Assembly (NCBI GenBank): GCA_023548195.1
Contig: JAJHZJ010000252.1
Span: forward strand, 124,001 to 188,000
Length of the DNA: 64,000 nt
From: Bettongia penicillata ogilbyi
Lineage: Eukaryota; Chordata; Mammalia; Diprotodontia; Potoroidae
Reading direction: 5' to 3'
Notes under the pieces: model-generated
Seen by the model: only the letters and a program-made list of their open reading frames with translations
The model's database searches: none
What the model was told of the DNA's origin: nothing
Part shown: in pieces, positions 1 to 10,395 of the stretch
Layout: every line of letters starts with the position of its first letter
Numbering within the stretch: position 1 is the first letter of the stretch
Position numbers and translations under genes: made by a program

Positions 1-49
1 ACACTGTGAACTCACACTGAGCTTAAAATTCCCTAAAATCCCTAAGTCT

Positions 50-278
50 TCCTACACACTCCACACTCTCTAATCTGGGTCACCTCCATTTGTCCTGGCC
101 CATGTCTTGCCATTGGATTCCCAATGACTCTGGAAGAGAAAGTAAGGTTGATGACTTTGCACAGCTCTGGCTCACTTAAATCCAATTAACTTGCAGGTCA
201 AGACATCACCCTCCTGAGGTCAGTGGCCTCTTCTAGATCGAAGGATGAACAACTCTTCTCATGCCCCAGAAATCAGAG
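50..278 (+). mobile_element. RTE-type LINE/SINE 3' end
   Basis: Old copy of the marsupial RTE-derived 3' module. The order of landmarks is: a 'catctccagttgtcctg'-like start, 'gactctggaagagaaagta', 'gactttgcacagctctggctcac', 'tcaagacatcaccctcctga' and a terminal 'gaaggatgaacaac'. The same module recurs at 34,715 and, reversed, at 5,885, 11,246, 46,935 and 58,795. There is no coding capacity. Family assignment rests on recognition of the consensus, not on a search. Confidence 0.75.
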
Positions 279-1019
279 CTGATTTTTTGTTTCAAGTGTA
301 GGACTCTGTATTTAAGACTATTAAATTTTATCTTCCTGGATTCATCTAAAATTCCTAACTAGTGGGAAATTTTGGCTCCTGGTTTTTGTTTGTTTTATGC
401 AAAGGTTGCCTAGTCACTTGACAGTGATTAGAGAACGAATTACCAAGGTTTTATAAAAGATGGTTTGGCTCTGGCAGGTCACACCTTGTCCAGAATGTGA
501 GCCAAGCAATTATAAATTAGGCTGATGTGGAGTTTCTTTGGTGAATCAAAATCCAAGAGGCTGAGACAAATGAGAGCACTAATTATGGGCCAGAGATTTA
601 ATGCTAAAAGGTCAATGCTGTTTTAGGAGAAAAGATAAAGGGAATGGCAGCTATGTTGAGTATTATCTAGCTCAGTTTGTTTTCCCCAAAGCAATGGTCT
701 TTAATAATGGCTTCTTGTGCTCTTGGTCTCTCCTTTCCCTAGAGCGGACGTGTTCCCAGACTGGGTCCATTGTGTGCTTTCTTGACTTAATCATGTCATT
801 AAGGCTGGAAACTCAGATACCATCCTTTCCTTCAGAGTACTGCCTGCACCTCAAGGACATTACTTAGACTTGGTGTGGTGGCCTCAGAGGAAGATATGTC
901 CAAATTCTGAAGTGTATAAATTATCCATTGATTCCTTGTTCTCACCACACTAACCTGAACCTTGAACAACATCTTCTGAGCCCTGGCTTCCAACCAATAA
1001 TTGTGGATGTGTATATACC
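279..1019. other. unassigned non-coding stretch
   Basis: No repeat family, exon or RNA gene is recognised. The one open frame (601-867) has no domain or codon signature and is likely chance. The sequence is probably unique or very old repeat DNA. Confidence 0.5.
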
Positions 1020-1021
1020 TA

Positions 1022-1838
1022 GTGTTGATTGGCTAAAATGATAGGAGAAAATGACAAGTGTTAAAGGGGATATAGAAAATTTGGGACACTAATTCATTGT
1101 TGGTGGAATTCTGAACTGATCCAACCATTTTGGAGAGCAATCTAGAATTATGCTCAGAGTTATTAAACTATCTATACCTTTTGACCCAGCAATATCACTA
1201 CTTGGTCTATTTCCAAAGATGATTAGGAAAAAAGTAAAAGAGCCTATATGTTCTAAAATGTTTTTAGCAGCAATCTTTGTGGTGTCAAAGAACTAGTAAT
1301 TGCAGGGATGCCATTCCACTGGAGAGTGGCTGAACAAATTGTAGTATACGATTGTGATGGAATATTATTGTGCCATAAGAAATGGTGAGCTCAATGATTT
1401 AGAAAAATATGGAAAGACAAGCGAAATAATGAAAAGCAAAATGAGCAGAGCCAAGAGAACATTGTATACAGTAAAACAATATTGCTTTAAGAACAACTTT
1501 GAGTGAATAAGTTATTTTATCTACACTCAGATTAACTACAGATAAAGAAAGATGACATCTGCATCCAAAGAACTGATAAAAGAATTATAGAATAATTTTA
1601 CACACGTATGTACATATGTATATATACATATATATTTATGTCTAATAGTAGCTATCTCTAGAGTGGGGGAGAGAAGAGAAAAAGAAATTTGTGTGATAAT
1701 TTTGTTGTATATTTGAAAGGAATAGCAGGTTGTGTATAGTAGATCTGCAGTTTCATTGCAATCATCTATTTTATTGTACTATGTCATGAAAATGCTTCAT
1801 TCCATAAATTAAAAATAAAATTTTTTGAAGACCAGTTT
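1022..1838 (+). mobile_element. L1 3' end: ORF2 C-terminus plus 3' UTR
   Basis: A 5'-truncated marsupial L1. It begins in the last part of ORF2, with the frame corresponding to the conserved 'GTLIHCWW' then 'LIQPFW' block near 1,080-1,130. It continues through a 'FDPAISLL'-like and a 'FIAAIF'-like block and ends in the 3' UTR with an AATAAA-containing A-rich tail at about 1,815-1,835. Stops and frameshifts break the frame. L1 ORF2 encodes endonuclease and reverse transcriptase; only the C-terminal tail is present, so the copy is dead. Reversed 3' UTR relatives lie at 2,985-3,625. Confidence 0.88.
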
Positions 1839-2070
1839 TCTTAGTAAAACAAAAGGCAAGGTCTCCAACTGAGAGAGGGTAAGAGAGAGTTATGGGAATC
1901 TGAAGAGGGAAAGAAGTTTGTAATAGCTTTTGTGGGAAGTGAGATCACTAACCAATTACGGATTGAGCCTTCCTGGAGCCAGAAAATTTTGTAGAGCAGC
2001 ACAATTGAAGGATATTGATATGCAAGAGGACATATAATGGACAGTAACCAATATGGTACAGGGCTTGAAT
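1839..2070. other. unassigned spacer
   Basis: Purine-rich, non-coding sequence between the L1 tail and the L3/CR1 fragment. Nothing is recognised. Confidence 0.5.
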
Positions 2071-2071
2071 C

Positions 2072-2456
2072 CATGTTATGTGAAACTTGGTTGAAGGGAC
2101 TGAGATATCTAGCCTGGAAAAGAGAAAAGTATGAGGGAGGGGTTATATGATAGATGTTTTCAAGTATTTGTCATGTGGCAGAATTTAAAATGTTCTGCTT
2201 GGCCTTAGAAGGTAGAATAGGGAGCAATAGACAAATTTCTCCCAAGAGACAAATTTAGTTTGGAAATCAGGAAAAACTTCATAACAGTTAGAACAGTCCA
2301 AATAGACTATCTTGAGAGGTAGTAGATTCCCCATGCCCTTAAGCAGAAGCTATACAACCACTTGTCAGGTATGTTATTGTGGGAATTCCTTTTGGGGGGT
2401 TGGACTTAATAGTCACAGAGTTCCCTTCTAATTCTCACATTCTGTAATTCTGTGAA
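2072..2456 (+). mobile_element. L3/CR1 LINE 3' end
   Basis: Matches the CR1/L3 3' untranslated consensus in order: 'agcctggaaaagagaa', 'ttcaagtatttgtcatgtgg', 'aggaaaaacttcataacagtt', 'cttgagaggtagtagattcc', 'accacttgtcaggtatgtt', 'ttggacttaatagtcac', and the terminal 'attctcacattctgtaattctgtg'. CR1 elements end in short tandem repeats instead of poly(A), and this end fits. It is heavily diverged, hence ancient. Confidence 0.85.
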
Positions 2457-2559
2457 CCCAATGGACCTTGGAGAAATCCAACCAAAAGAATTAGGCAGGC
2501 AAACTTGAGAAGAAACAGTCAGATTGGGAACCTTGAAAAATGGCATAAAGGTCAAATAA

Positions 2560-2880
2560 GGAGAGATTATCAAGAAGGAGGGGATGGACACCACTGTTGA
2601 GTGCTATTTAAAGGACAACCATGGGTGATGATTAAGAAAGTGGTCAGTGAGTTTGTCAGTTAAGAGGACACTTATGATCTTGTCTAGAAAAATGATTAGC
2701 AAAATGGAAGAACCTGGAGCCAGACTGTGGAATCCTTGGGAGGCAAGAAATTGAAGGAGGCAAGTGCAATGAAGGGATGACAGATCCATTATCCTCGGAG
2801 GCTACTAGGAGGAGTTGGTCATCTTCTGACAATGAGAGGGTGGGAGTGAACCTGGTGGCTTAAGTAAAAGATTTTAAAAA
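2560..2880 (-). mobile_element. L2 ORF2-region fragment (tentative)
   Basis: In antisense the stretch follows the L2 reverse-transcriptase region seen in older mammalian copies, with phrases such as 'gtcagttaagaggacactt' and 'ggagccagactgtggaatcc'. No usable reading frame survives. The assignment is weaker than for the other L2 copies and could be wrong. Confidence 0.45.
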
Positions 2881-2984
2881 GTCACAAGGATGTGCCAGGG
2901 AGGAATTGGGGCAGACCTGATGCAGGCACTCTGTTCGGTCAGGTTCATTGTTGGGATGAAGTGATAAAACGCTTGTACAACATT

Positions 2985-3104
2985 TTTAAAATTTTGTTTA
3001 TTTTATTCTGAACTTAAGAAATAAAACAAGTCATAAAAGACAGAATAGGAAAAAATGATGATTGTACATGAAACTACAAATCTATTTTGTAGTTTTTGCC
3101 ATCC
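2985..3104 (-). mobile_element. L1 3' UTR, first half (antisense)
   Basis: Antisense L1 3' UTR: 'attttattctgaacttaag', 'aaataaaacaag', 'gatgattgtacatgaaact'. This is the reverse of the L1 3' UTR type at 1,700-1,838. It stops at 'tttgccatcc', where a poly(T)-headed insertion begins, and resumes at 3,531 with 'tttgccattcc'. Confidence 0.75.
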
Positions 3105-3530
3105 TTTTTTTTTTTTTGATCCAGCTTTTGCTATTTAATCCTGATCTCTCTATCATTCTTGTTTCAGGTACATTATTTAATTTCATTCTTGTCTCTTCAA
3201 TACCACATAAGTCTCCAACCCCCAACTCCACACCATTCATTATGCCACTATTTCCCCTTTATTTCCCAGAAACAAAGAACACAAACATGGGTGGTCATGA
3301 GCAGTATTATTTCCCCAATGTCTTTTCCTCATTTTAACTCAATCTCCTTTTAAAATCTCACCCCGTCTTCCTCTAAAACTTGCAGAGTTAGGTCCCAGTC
3401 CTTGCCTGTGCAGGTCCCTGAGGCTCTGTGTAGGTGGGGCTTGAATAATTCATCCAGAAGGAAGAGATCAGATGGGACTAGCTGACTTGTGAAGTGTCTC
3501 TACGCTCTAGCATTCTATGACTCTCATTCA
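3105..3530 (-). mobile_element. poly(A)-tailed retrocopy, source unknown
   Basis: A roughly 425-bp insertion splits an L1 3' UTR. On the minus strand it ends in 13 A residues (3,105-3,117), preceded about 20 bases upstream by the poly(A) signal variant ATTAAA. It is flanked by near-identical 'tttgccatcc' (3,095-3,104) and 'tttgccattcc' (3,531-3,541). Tail, signal and target duplication are the hallmarks of L1-driven retrotransposition. The body contains no L1, SINE or protein-coding signature I recognise; its 5' end is faintly L3-like. It could be a processed pseudogene of a non-coding transcript, or a 5'-truncated unknown LINE. Confidence 0.6.
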
Positions 3531-3625
3531 TTTGCCATTCCTTTTAAATACATAATAAAGTTATCAGATAACTTTCTTTTTTTTCCTCCCTTTTTTTCTT
3601 CTCAAGAGAGGCTAGTTAACCCTAA
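3531..3625 (-). mobile_element. L1 3' UTR, second half (antisense)
   Basis: Continuation of the 2,985-3,104 L1 3' UTR after the retrocopy: 'ccttttaaatacataataaa', 'gttatcagataactttc', then the pyrimidine-rich tract. The join across the insertion is collinear with the intact L1 3' UTR at 1,022-1,838. Confidence 0.7.
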
Positions 3626-3821
3626 TATAACAAGTCTTTAGGTAAAACAGATGTGGCCCTCCTCATCGCCATAAAAAAATGAGTCTGGTCAGCAAATCAA
3701 AATGTGGTGACTTGCATCCATCCAGTCTGTAAGGTACATGGGTTGGCTCTTTTGTTCCCCCACACACACCTCTGCAAGTGACCAGGAATCTTGGACTACA
3801 TTCATCATCAGGACAACTGAA

Positions 3822-4082
3822 TAATAATAGCAAACACTTATATAGAGCTTGCTATACACCAGGTATTGGGCTAAGCACTTTACAATTATTATCTTCTTTG
3901 ATCGTGACAGCAAGTCTGGGAGATACGTAGTTTTTATGCCCATTTTACAGATGAGGAAACTGAGGCAAATATAGGTCAAATGACTTGTCCAAGGTTACAG
4001 TTAGTAAGTGTCTGAACCTGGATTTGAACTCAGATATTCCTAATTCAGGTCTCCATGCTCTATCTATTGCATCACCTAGCAG
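3822..4082 (-). mobile_element. MIR/THER CORE-SINE
   Basis: Nearly full-length antisense CORE-SINE. It shows the L2-type tail ('caggtattgggctaagcact'), the CORE 'acagatgaggaaactgaggc', 'aaggttacagttagtaagtg', 'gatttgaactcag', and the tRNA-related head at about 4,050-4,080. These SINEs are tRNA-derived, non-coding and depend on LINE enzymes. Confidence 0.88.
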
Positions 4083-5594
4083 TATCTGCCATGGAAGGAC
4101 AGTGCCAAAACTGGTCATTTTAGCCCCTGAGGCATCACATATTGCAAGGAACCACATGAAATATGATCCAACTTTTTCTTCTTTAAATCTCAAATGTCAG
4201 GACACCTGCACAGCTCTGTAGGTAACAGATACTGATAAAGTCAGAAGGAACTCTTCTGCACTCAGTGCTAGCAAGGGATGTAAGCCATCTGGTAGCTTCC
4301 TGCTTTAATTCTTACTAACAAGGTGCTAAGTTCTGTTGTTTCCTTGCTGTTGAGGTACTACAGATGCTTTTTGTGTTCTCTAAATGAGATCTCCTGGGAC
4401 AAAAGTGGTTGTGTTTTAATTATGGCTCAACTGGAATGTATGTTTTTTAGAGAAAAAACGTTTGATGTTCCACTCAAGTTTTGCATTAAATTAAAAACAA
4501 ATGAATGTGGTCATAAACATAGTGGAGACTCTTAATTCGTCATTTTCTACTTCATACTTTTTAAACCACATTTCCTCATTGACCTTGCAGCACAATATTT
4601 CCAGATATTCTTGTATGTCAATACCAAGATGGTTCCATTTTAGGCATGCAGATAGAATAAGCTCTGGGACTTAAAAGGCATTCTATGTATTCAAAGGAAA
4701 AGACATCTACAAAGAAAAGAGCTCTAAAAACAACACATGCATTATGTTTTAATCACGAGCCAATATTTTAATAGGCATTAATTTATAGTACATATTTTCC
4801 TACAGATCAAAGTGCCTTCTCTTTCTCATTGTTAAAATGAACTGGCAAGAGAAATTGGCTGGATCCATAAGAAATGGAGAGAATGAATAGGCAAGGCAAC
4901 AGAATTACACAACAGCTGGGAGAGCACTTTGCTGAATGAGGAGACAAAGGCAGAGAAATGGCAAAAATTTAGGTGCAATGTAAACATTTAACATTTGTGC
5001 TTTAATGCCGAAGAGAAAGCTCATTTCTATGCATCGCTGCACAGAAGCCATGGAATGATTTCACTTGGGCTCTACAAAGAATTAGACTCTGAGAACAGGG
5101 GGAAGAACAAATGCATTTCTGTAGGATTTCTTTTGGAGAATAGGTCTACTTTCCTGCTGAAGCTAGTAAAGCATTAGTAGTGGGAGGCAGTAAAAATTAT
5201 AGGGGTGTCAGTATTGTGGTCCAGTTCTCTTTAATGAGTTGCCCTGGGCAAATGCACCTAATCATCTTCCACTATTCATTTCTGCTACTGCCCACATCCT
5301 TGCAAATTGGCTCTCCTTTTTACACCTTAATAAGCTAGTCATGCTGAAAGCTCTTTTCCATTTTTAACTCTTTGAAACCTGACCTACTCTAAGTCATTTC
5401 AAAAGACAAATCCCTTTTTTTTACTAATGAACCACTTAACAATGATAGAAATGATTCATTGGTTCTTCATATTCCTTTTTCATTGTCTTTTCCTTATGTT
5501 ATTTAGTGTTAAATAAAAAAATGGGGTAGGGGGAGAGAAATGGTATAGCCTTTAAGTTTTCCCTTTCTTTTCTGCTTTCAAGAATCCATCAACC
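4083..5594. other. low-repeat stretch, possible conserved non-coding DNA
   Basis: No transposable element, exon or RNA gene is recognised over about 1.5 kb. The stretch 4,560-5,180 looks sequence-complex, with homeodomain-like AT cores (for example 'cattaatttatag') and no repeat signature. The small open frames at 3,985-4,221, 4,323-4,535 and 4,995-5,177 show no conserved motif. Confidence 0.45.
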
Positions 5595-5595
5595 A

Positions 5596-5760
5596 GTGAA
5601 TTATTTAATTAATCAACTCAACCAGTTAAGTTTCAGGACCTATGCAAGTTACCAGGATAAATGAAGACAAAAGCAAAATAGTCTGTCCTCCAGGAACTTC
5701 TATTCTCTCAGTGAAAAGAACATATATAAACAGATACAAAATATGTGTGAAGAAAATACT
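5596..5760 (-). mobile_element. L2 3' end
   Basis: Antisense L2 3' end. It shows the 'gaagacaaaagcaaaatagt' and 'ctgtcctccaggaacttcta' blocks that reverse the L2 tail 'taagctccttgagggcagg'. Diverged. Confidence 0.6.
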
Positions 5761-5866
5761 AGTGTTAGGGAAGAGATTTTCCCAACATATACTTCAGTAT
5801 ATGAAGCCATCATGATCACCTTAAGACCGAAGTGAGGCAGCAGAGAAACACTTTAGACAGATAAGG

Positions 5867-6201
5867 ATACAGAAAGGCATGTGCTCCTCTTTCATTGCCA
5901 AAGACCATGCCATCAGAGAAATGATGACATGACTTGCACTTGACTTTGTTTTGAGTGAGGGAGGGCTGTGCAGGTCACGAGCCTCACTTGTCCTCCAGAG
6001 CCATCTGAATCCAGTGACCAGATATTCACCAGGATGACTGGAGATGACCCAGGATGAGGCAATTGGGTTAATTGATTTGCCCAAGGTCACACAGCTAGTG
6101 AGTGTCAAGTGTCTGAGGTTAGATTTGAACTCAGGTCCTCCTGACTCCTGCACTGGTGCTCTATCCACTGCATCATCTAGCTGCCCCTATATAGAAAGGT
6201 A
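5867..6201 (-). mobile_element. composite tRNA-CORE-SINE with RTE 3' module
   Basis: Essentially complete composite SINE. On the minus strand the tRNA-like head ends near 6,186 ('ctagctgcccc' on the plus strand), followed by the CORE ('aaggtcacacagctagtgag') and then an RTE-derived 3' part down to about 5,885 ('gaccatgccatcagagaaa', 'gtgagggagggctgtgcagg'). Probable target duplications are 'atacagaaaggca' (5,867-5,879) and 'atatagaaaggta' (6,189-6,201), with two mismatches. The longest open frame here is only SINE sequence. Confidence 0.85.
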
Positions 6202-6798
6202 CTCATTCAAAGGAGGAAATTTTGAAGACCAGGACCTCTGACAACACAGAAGAGATCCTTGGAGAGAAGTTGATTCTGGGAACCCAGCTAAGCAACACTT
6301 TCAGCAGAGATGCTATTTCCAAGGAAGAAAGGACATGAGTATGAGTTGTCTTTGCCATACATATATACTATATATATATATATATGTCATTATACTCTAA
6401 ATTTGACTCTTTTTTCTCATGGATCCTATTTGTATTTGTACACAAATATGCCTCAGTTTATAGGGAAAATGTTTTATAGCTACTATTTTTGTTTTGTTAT
6501 AATAAATGTCTCTGGTCAGAGCTAATTATGTCTGACTAATTGTTCATAAGATGACATCAGTGTGGAGATCTTAAACTATAATGTTAATTAATACTGCAGA
6601 CCCACAGGGTTACCCCCTAGTACCCAAGAGTGGCAGTCTCCTCTGGGGAGGACTGAAAAGAGGAGTTGCTTCACAAACTAAATACGAGGTAATTTGGGTA
6701 GAATAAGAAAAGCACTAGCAATTGGAAGAATCAGTATAGAGGTCCAAGTATATATTCCTTAAATCTCCCCTTTTATATATAATGTATTACTTAAGCAA
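6202..6798. other. unassigned stretch with short TA tract
   Basis: Contains a small TATA microsatellite (about 6,360-6,385). No repeat family or exon is otherwise recognised. Confidence 0.5.
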
Positions 6799-6799
6799 T

Positions 6800-7150
6800 T
6801 TTTAAAAGCTTATTTAATATTTTATTTTTTTCCCAACTACAGGTAAAAACAATTTTAACATTCTTTTTTCAAATTCTGAGTTCCAAATTCTCTCCCTCTC
6901 TCCTTCCCCCCATTGAGAAAGTAAGTAATTGGACCTAGGTTATACTTGCGGAGTCATGCAAAGCACATTTCCATATAAGTCATTCTATGAAAGAATATAT
7001 AGAACCCCTCCCCCCCAAAAAAAATCAAAAAAAATAAAGTAAAGAAAAAATCTTTGGTCTTTGAGCATTTAGGCTCTACCCGTTCTTTCTTTGGATATAG
7101 ACAGTCCTTTCATCATAAGTCCTATGGATTTGTCTTGGATCATTGTATTT
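6800..7150 (-). mobile_element. L1 3' UTR (antisense)
   Basis: Antisense L1 3' end: 'aacattctttttcaaattc'-like start, 'gagttccaaattctctccct', 'ggttatacttgcggagtcat', 'atgcaaagcacatttccat', 'catcataagtcctatgga', 'ttgtcttggatcattgtatt'. This is the same subtype as the better copy at 30,605-30,890. It is 5'-truncated before any ORF2 sequence. Confidence 0.8.
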
Positions 7151-7420
7151 TAAACTATGTTTTAAAAGAAGTGCAGGATTGTTTGAAATGACTACAAGGA
7201 GAGATTTCATTCTAGGCATGGTTTGCAAAGAGAATGACTGGCATGAGAAATATGGAAAGGAGAGACATTCTTCTTTAGTCCTGCTTCCAGTTAGGACATG
7301 CATAGTTTCAGAATCACATGTCCCCCACTCCACATTGGATATTCAGTCAGGTGAACTGAGATACATCATTCTCGGTGGGTAAGCTCATTCAGTCTTTGTA
7401 TCTTCTGGTATAGTCTAATC
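7151..7420. other. unassigned stretch
   Basis: Nothing is recognised. The overlapping opposite-strand frames at 7,076-7,333 and 7,143-7,382 are not supported by any motif. Confidence 0.45.
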
Positions 7421-7485
7421 CAGCACTTCTTAAACTGTGGGTTGGGACACAAGGGGCACAAATGGAAAAAGTTTAAGAAGTCCTG
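7421..7485. mobile_element. 65-bp hAT deletion derivative
   Basis: Terminal inverted repeats 'cagcacttcttaaactgtgg' (left) and, reversed, 'caggacttcttaaacttttt' (right) flank only a few dozen bases. Eight-base target duplications 'gtctaatc' (7,413-7,420) and 'ttctaatc' (7,486-7,493) match at 7 of 8. CAG-type ends plus an 8-bp duplication are diagnostic of the hAT superfamily. Non-autonomous and internally deleted. Confidence 0.85.
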
Positions 7486-7699
7486 TTCTAATCGATGTAA
7501 CTTCTTTGACTTCTGTTTCCCTTTTGCTTGGATCAAAGGATTTCCTTACTGTTGACTATGTCTAATAGTCCTTTTGTGACTACTGTTTATTCAATCCCTC
7601 ATGCAGGCACACAGCATTGAATCATCACTTTCTTCCCCAATGTGGAGAGTCATAAACAAATTCTCCAGACTTGAAACCTGAATTATATGGGAAAAAAGC

Positions 7700-8075
7700 A
7701 TGGGAATTGATGGTCTTGGTATCTTTTCCCCCAATCTCTCCCTTCTACTAAACTTCTCTGTTTCTGTCAAGACTATCATAATTCTTTCTGTCTTTCAGGT
7801 GTAAACCCTAAGTTATCCTCAACTTCCCACACCCCTTCACCCCACATTATCAATTATTTGCTAAAGCTTGTTACTTTTTACATCCACAAAATCTTTTCCA
7901 TAAAATCCTTTTTCTTTATTTATTGCCACCTTATTCCAGACCTTCATCACTTCCCGTCTGGACTACTGCACAGGCTTCCTAACTGTGCTCCCTGCCTGAG
8001 TCTCTTCTCTCTCCAATCTGTGCTCCCCACAGCTACCAAAATGATTTTCCTTTGCGCTACCCTATTCTACCTCAG
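7700..8075 (+). mobile_element. L2 LINE fragment, 5' part
   Basis: Sense L2 3' region: 'cttcatcacttcccgtctgg', 'gactactgcacaggcttcct', 'tctccaatctgtgctcccca', 'gctaccaaaatgattttcct'. It is interrupted at about 8,077 by a MAR1 SINE and resumes after 8,300. Confidence 0.75.
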
Positions 8076-8076
8076 G

Positions 8077-8300
8077 GCAACTAGGTGGCACAGTGGGGAG
8101 CACCAGGTATGGAATCAAGAAGACTCATCTTCCCGAGTTCAAACCTGGACTCAGATACTAGCTGTGTGACCCCAGCTTATTTTTTACCCTCTTTGCCTCA
8201 GTTTTCTCATCTGCTACATGAGGCGGAGAAGGAAATGGAAAACTACTCCAGTATCTTTGCCAAGAAAACCCCAAATAGGGTCATGATTGAATCATTCTCT
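8077..8300 (+). mobile_element. MAR1-type CORE-SINE
   Basis: Sense SINE with tRNA-like head 'gggcaactaggtggcacagt', 'cgagttcaaacctggactca', 'ctagctgtgtgacccc', CORE 'cctcagttttctcatctgc', then an RTE/BovB-like tail 'ccagtatctttgccaagaaa' and 'accccaaatagggtcatga'. Inserted into L2 sequence that continues on both sides. Confidence 0.88.
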
Positions 8301-8600
8301 TTTACTCAATAAACCCATATCTATCCTAGTCAATAAATTTCCGGGATTCTTTATTGCTTTTATCTCTAGAATGAAACACAAACTTCTTCATCTGATTTAT
8401 AAAGTCCTTTATAACTTGACCCCACCTATCTTTCAGCTGACTAGTACATTATTCACCTTTTCACATTAAATGGTCCAATCAAACTAGTTTTGTTTTGTTC
8501 CTCTTAAACCATCTTTCATATCTACAACTTTGCACCGGACAATCTCCAAGTCTCACCAATGAGGAGAGTCTTCTGCAAATGATCCTTCAAGCCACAAGTT
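8301..8600 (+). mobile_element. L2 LINE fragment, 3' part
   Basis: Collinear continuation of the L2 copy: 'ggattctttattgctttta', 'atgaaacacaaacttcttca', 'tttataaagtcctttataac'. The order fits the L2 3' region ('cctattgcc', 'aaactcctcagcc', 'aggccctccacaa' in the consensus). Confidence 0.65.
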
Positions 8601-8639
8601 ACACTTATCTCCGCCTATATATGAAGAAAAACTTCACAT

Positions 8640-9180
8640 AGTAAGTAGTGGTTGAGTTCCATCTTGAAAAAAAGTGAGAGATTCTATGAAATGAAGGCAA
8701 GCGGGAAGTGCTTTGTAGGCGTATGGTCAATGCAGAAACTTTGAGTGGGATGAGACATGGAAGATGTAAGCAACAAGAAAGAAGGCCAGTCTGGCTGGTT
8801 GGAAGAGAAAGGGAGTGTGTATGTGGAGGGAGGGCAATAATGTCCAATGAAACTATAAAACAGAGGAATTTATATTTAATCCTAAAAGATTTTTTTGAAA
8901 GCCATTGGAATTGGTCAAGTGAGGAATCACCAGGACAAACTTTGCACTTAAGGAAAATTACTTTGGCAGCAGTGGGAAGGGTGGATTGAAGAAGGAAAAG
9001 ATGAGCCAGAAAGACCAGTTAGGAGGTGATTTCAATAATGTAGGTCGAAGGTGATGAGAGCCTAAACTAAGGTGATGGTAGCCATGTGAGTGGGCAGAAA
9101 GGGTCTGATTTGAGAGGTGTGGTGACATTAGTGGAATTTGGCAAATGATTGGATATGCAGGGCAAGGGAGAGTGAGAAAC
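8640..9180 (-). mobile_element. L2 LINE fragment
   Basis: Antisense L2: 'gagatt' and 'gcaagcgggaagtg' blocks, 'aaaattactttggcagcagt', 'gggaagggtggattgaaga', 'agaccagttaggaggtgatt', 'aaggtgatgagagccta', 'gcaaatgattggatatgcag'. The order parallels the copies at 11,056 and 62,235. Non-coding relic. Confidence 0.78.
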
Positions 9181-9219
9181 TAGGGACTAAAGTAGAGGTT
9201 ATGAACCTGTATATATCTT

Positions 9220-9221
<2 letters not shown>

Positions 9222-9279
<58 letters not shown>

Positions 9280-9290
9280 CACATTATTTC
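9222..9290. repeat. (TA)n microsatellite
   Basis: Nearly pure AT dinucleotide run of about 50 bp with short ACAT interruptions at both ends. Likely length-polymorphic. Confidence 0.97.
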
Positions 9291-9292
9291 CT

Positions 9293-9422
9293 CTAATAAT
9301 ATGTAAGCTCCTTGAGAGAAGAGATTGTTTAATTATTTGTCCTTGTATCTCTCCACCTAGCATAGTCCCTAGGGTAGAGTAGGTGCTTGATAAATTAATA
9401 CCTATTGATTGGTTGATGAGAT
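9293..9422 (+). mobile_element. L2 3' terminus
   Basis: Sense L2 end: 'tgtaagctccttgagagaag', 'ccttgtatctctccacctag', 'catagtccctagggtagagt', 'aggtgcttgataaattaata'. The order is the canonical L2 tail. Confidence 0.8.
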
Positions 9423-10390
9423 TAACCAGAGAGTGCAAAGACAGAAGAGAATTGTGGTTTCTATCTTTTTTCTTCTGAATGATAGCATCCTAGAAACAAA
9501 CCATTGTCTGCTTTCACTGATAGAACCTTAAAACACCACCTCTGTTTCTATATTTTAGAGAACTTAACCTCTAGCCCAAAGTTACTCTAAAAACATCTCA
9601 AATAGTGATCCACTAGATTTCTCCCAGGATTTTACTAATCAAAGTCAAGCTACTACATCAGTCGATTCAGAACGATAGATGTAAAGCAGCTATTTAATTT
9701 AAGTATGGTCACCCTGGCACATTATTCATCTATTATTAACTATAGTGTGATGCTTGCCTCTCTTTTTTCTATGTATTTTCCTTGAATACTTTGCACTGGC
9801 TCCACTTCTGATTCTCAATGTCCCAAAGACTTACAGATAGAATTACTAGCAGCCTCTGTACCACGACATCTGACAGCAAGAGTCTGAAATGAAATCCTAG
9901 CATAAGTAGGGTGCAAGAATTTTAATTCTTATCACTGGCATGTGTAGAGCATAGACTGGGTTGGCTGGCACATCTGACTCATACTCTTTGCACACCTAAG
10001 ATTCCCACTTTTTAGTTAAATAAAATCAGAAGGAAAAAATGGTTCTCCCAACCTCTGACAAAGAAGTCGGTTTTGGCCAAAGAACTAATAAATACTCCTT
10101 CCTATGCTTTATTTGAGAAGATTTTCATTCCTTTTCTTTTAATAATTCTTTAATTAAAAAAATTATTAGGCATTCTCCTTGTCCTACTTATTCTCCTTTC
10201 TTGGGCAGGAAAAGAAAAGACAGAGACAGAAAGAGAGACAGACAGAGACAGAAGAAATGGAGACAAAAAGTGAGGACAGAAAGACAGAGACAGAGAAAGA
10301 GAAATTGAGAAAGAACAGAAAGAATTCAACGAATATGCATCATCAAGAAAAACAAATTACCACACTGACCATGTCCAAATGCATGTGTGT
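9423..10390. other. unassigned low-repeat stretch
   Basis: Apart from an imperfect (GACAGA)-rich segment at about 10,218-10,318, which produces a low-complexity frame, nothing is recognised. Confidence 0.5.
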
Positions 10391-10395
10391 GTGCG

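Noticed and set aside
5821..6168. 115-residue minus-strand frame
   Set aside because: It lies almost wholly within a composite SINE; similar frames appear wherever this SINE occurs.
8077..8110. tRNA-like sequence at SINE heads (also near 6,170, 26,570 and 40,640)
   Set aside because: These are degenerate tRNA-derived SINE heads without a foldable cloverleaf and lie in complete SINEs; not tRNA genes.
7858..8169. 103-residue plus-strand frame with hydrophobic N-terminus
   Set aside because: L2 sequence running into a MAR1 SINE; the apparent signal-like segment is LINE 3' region.
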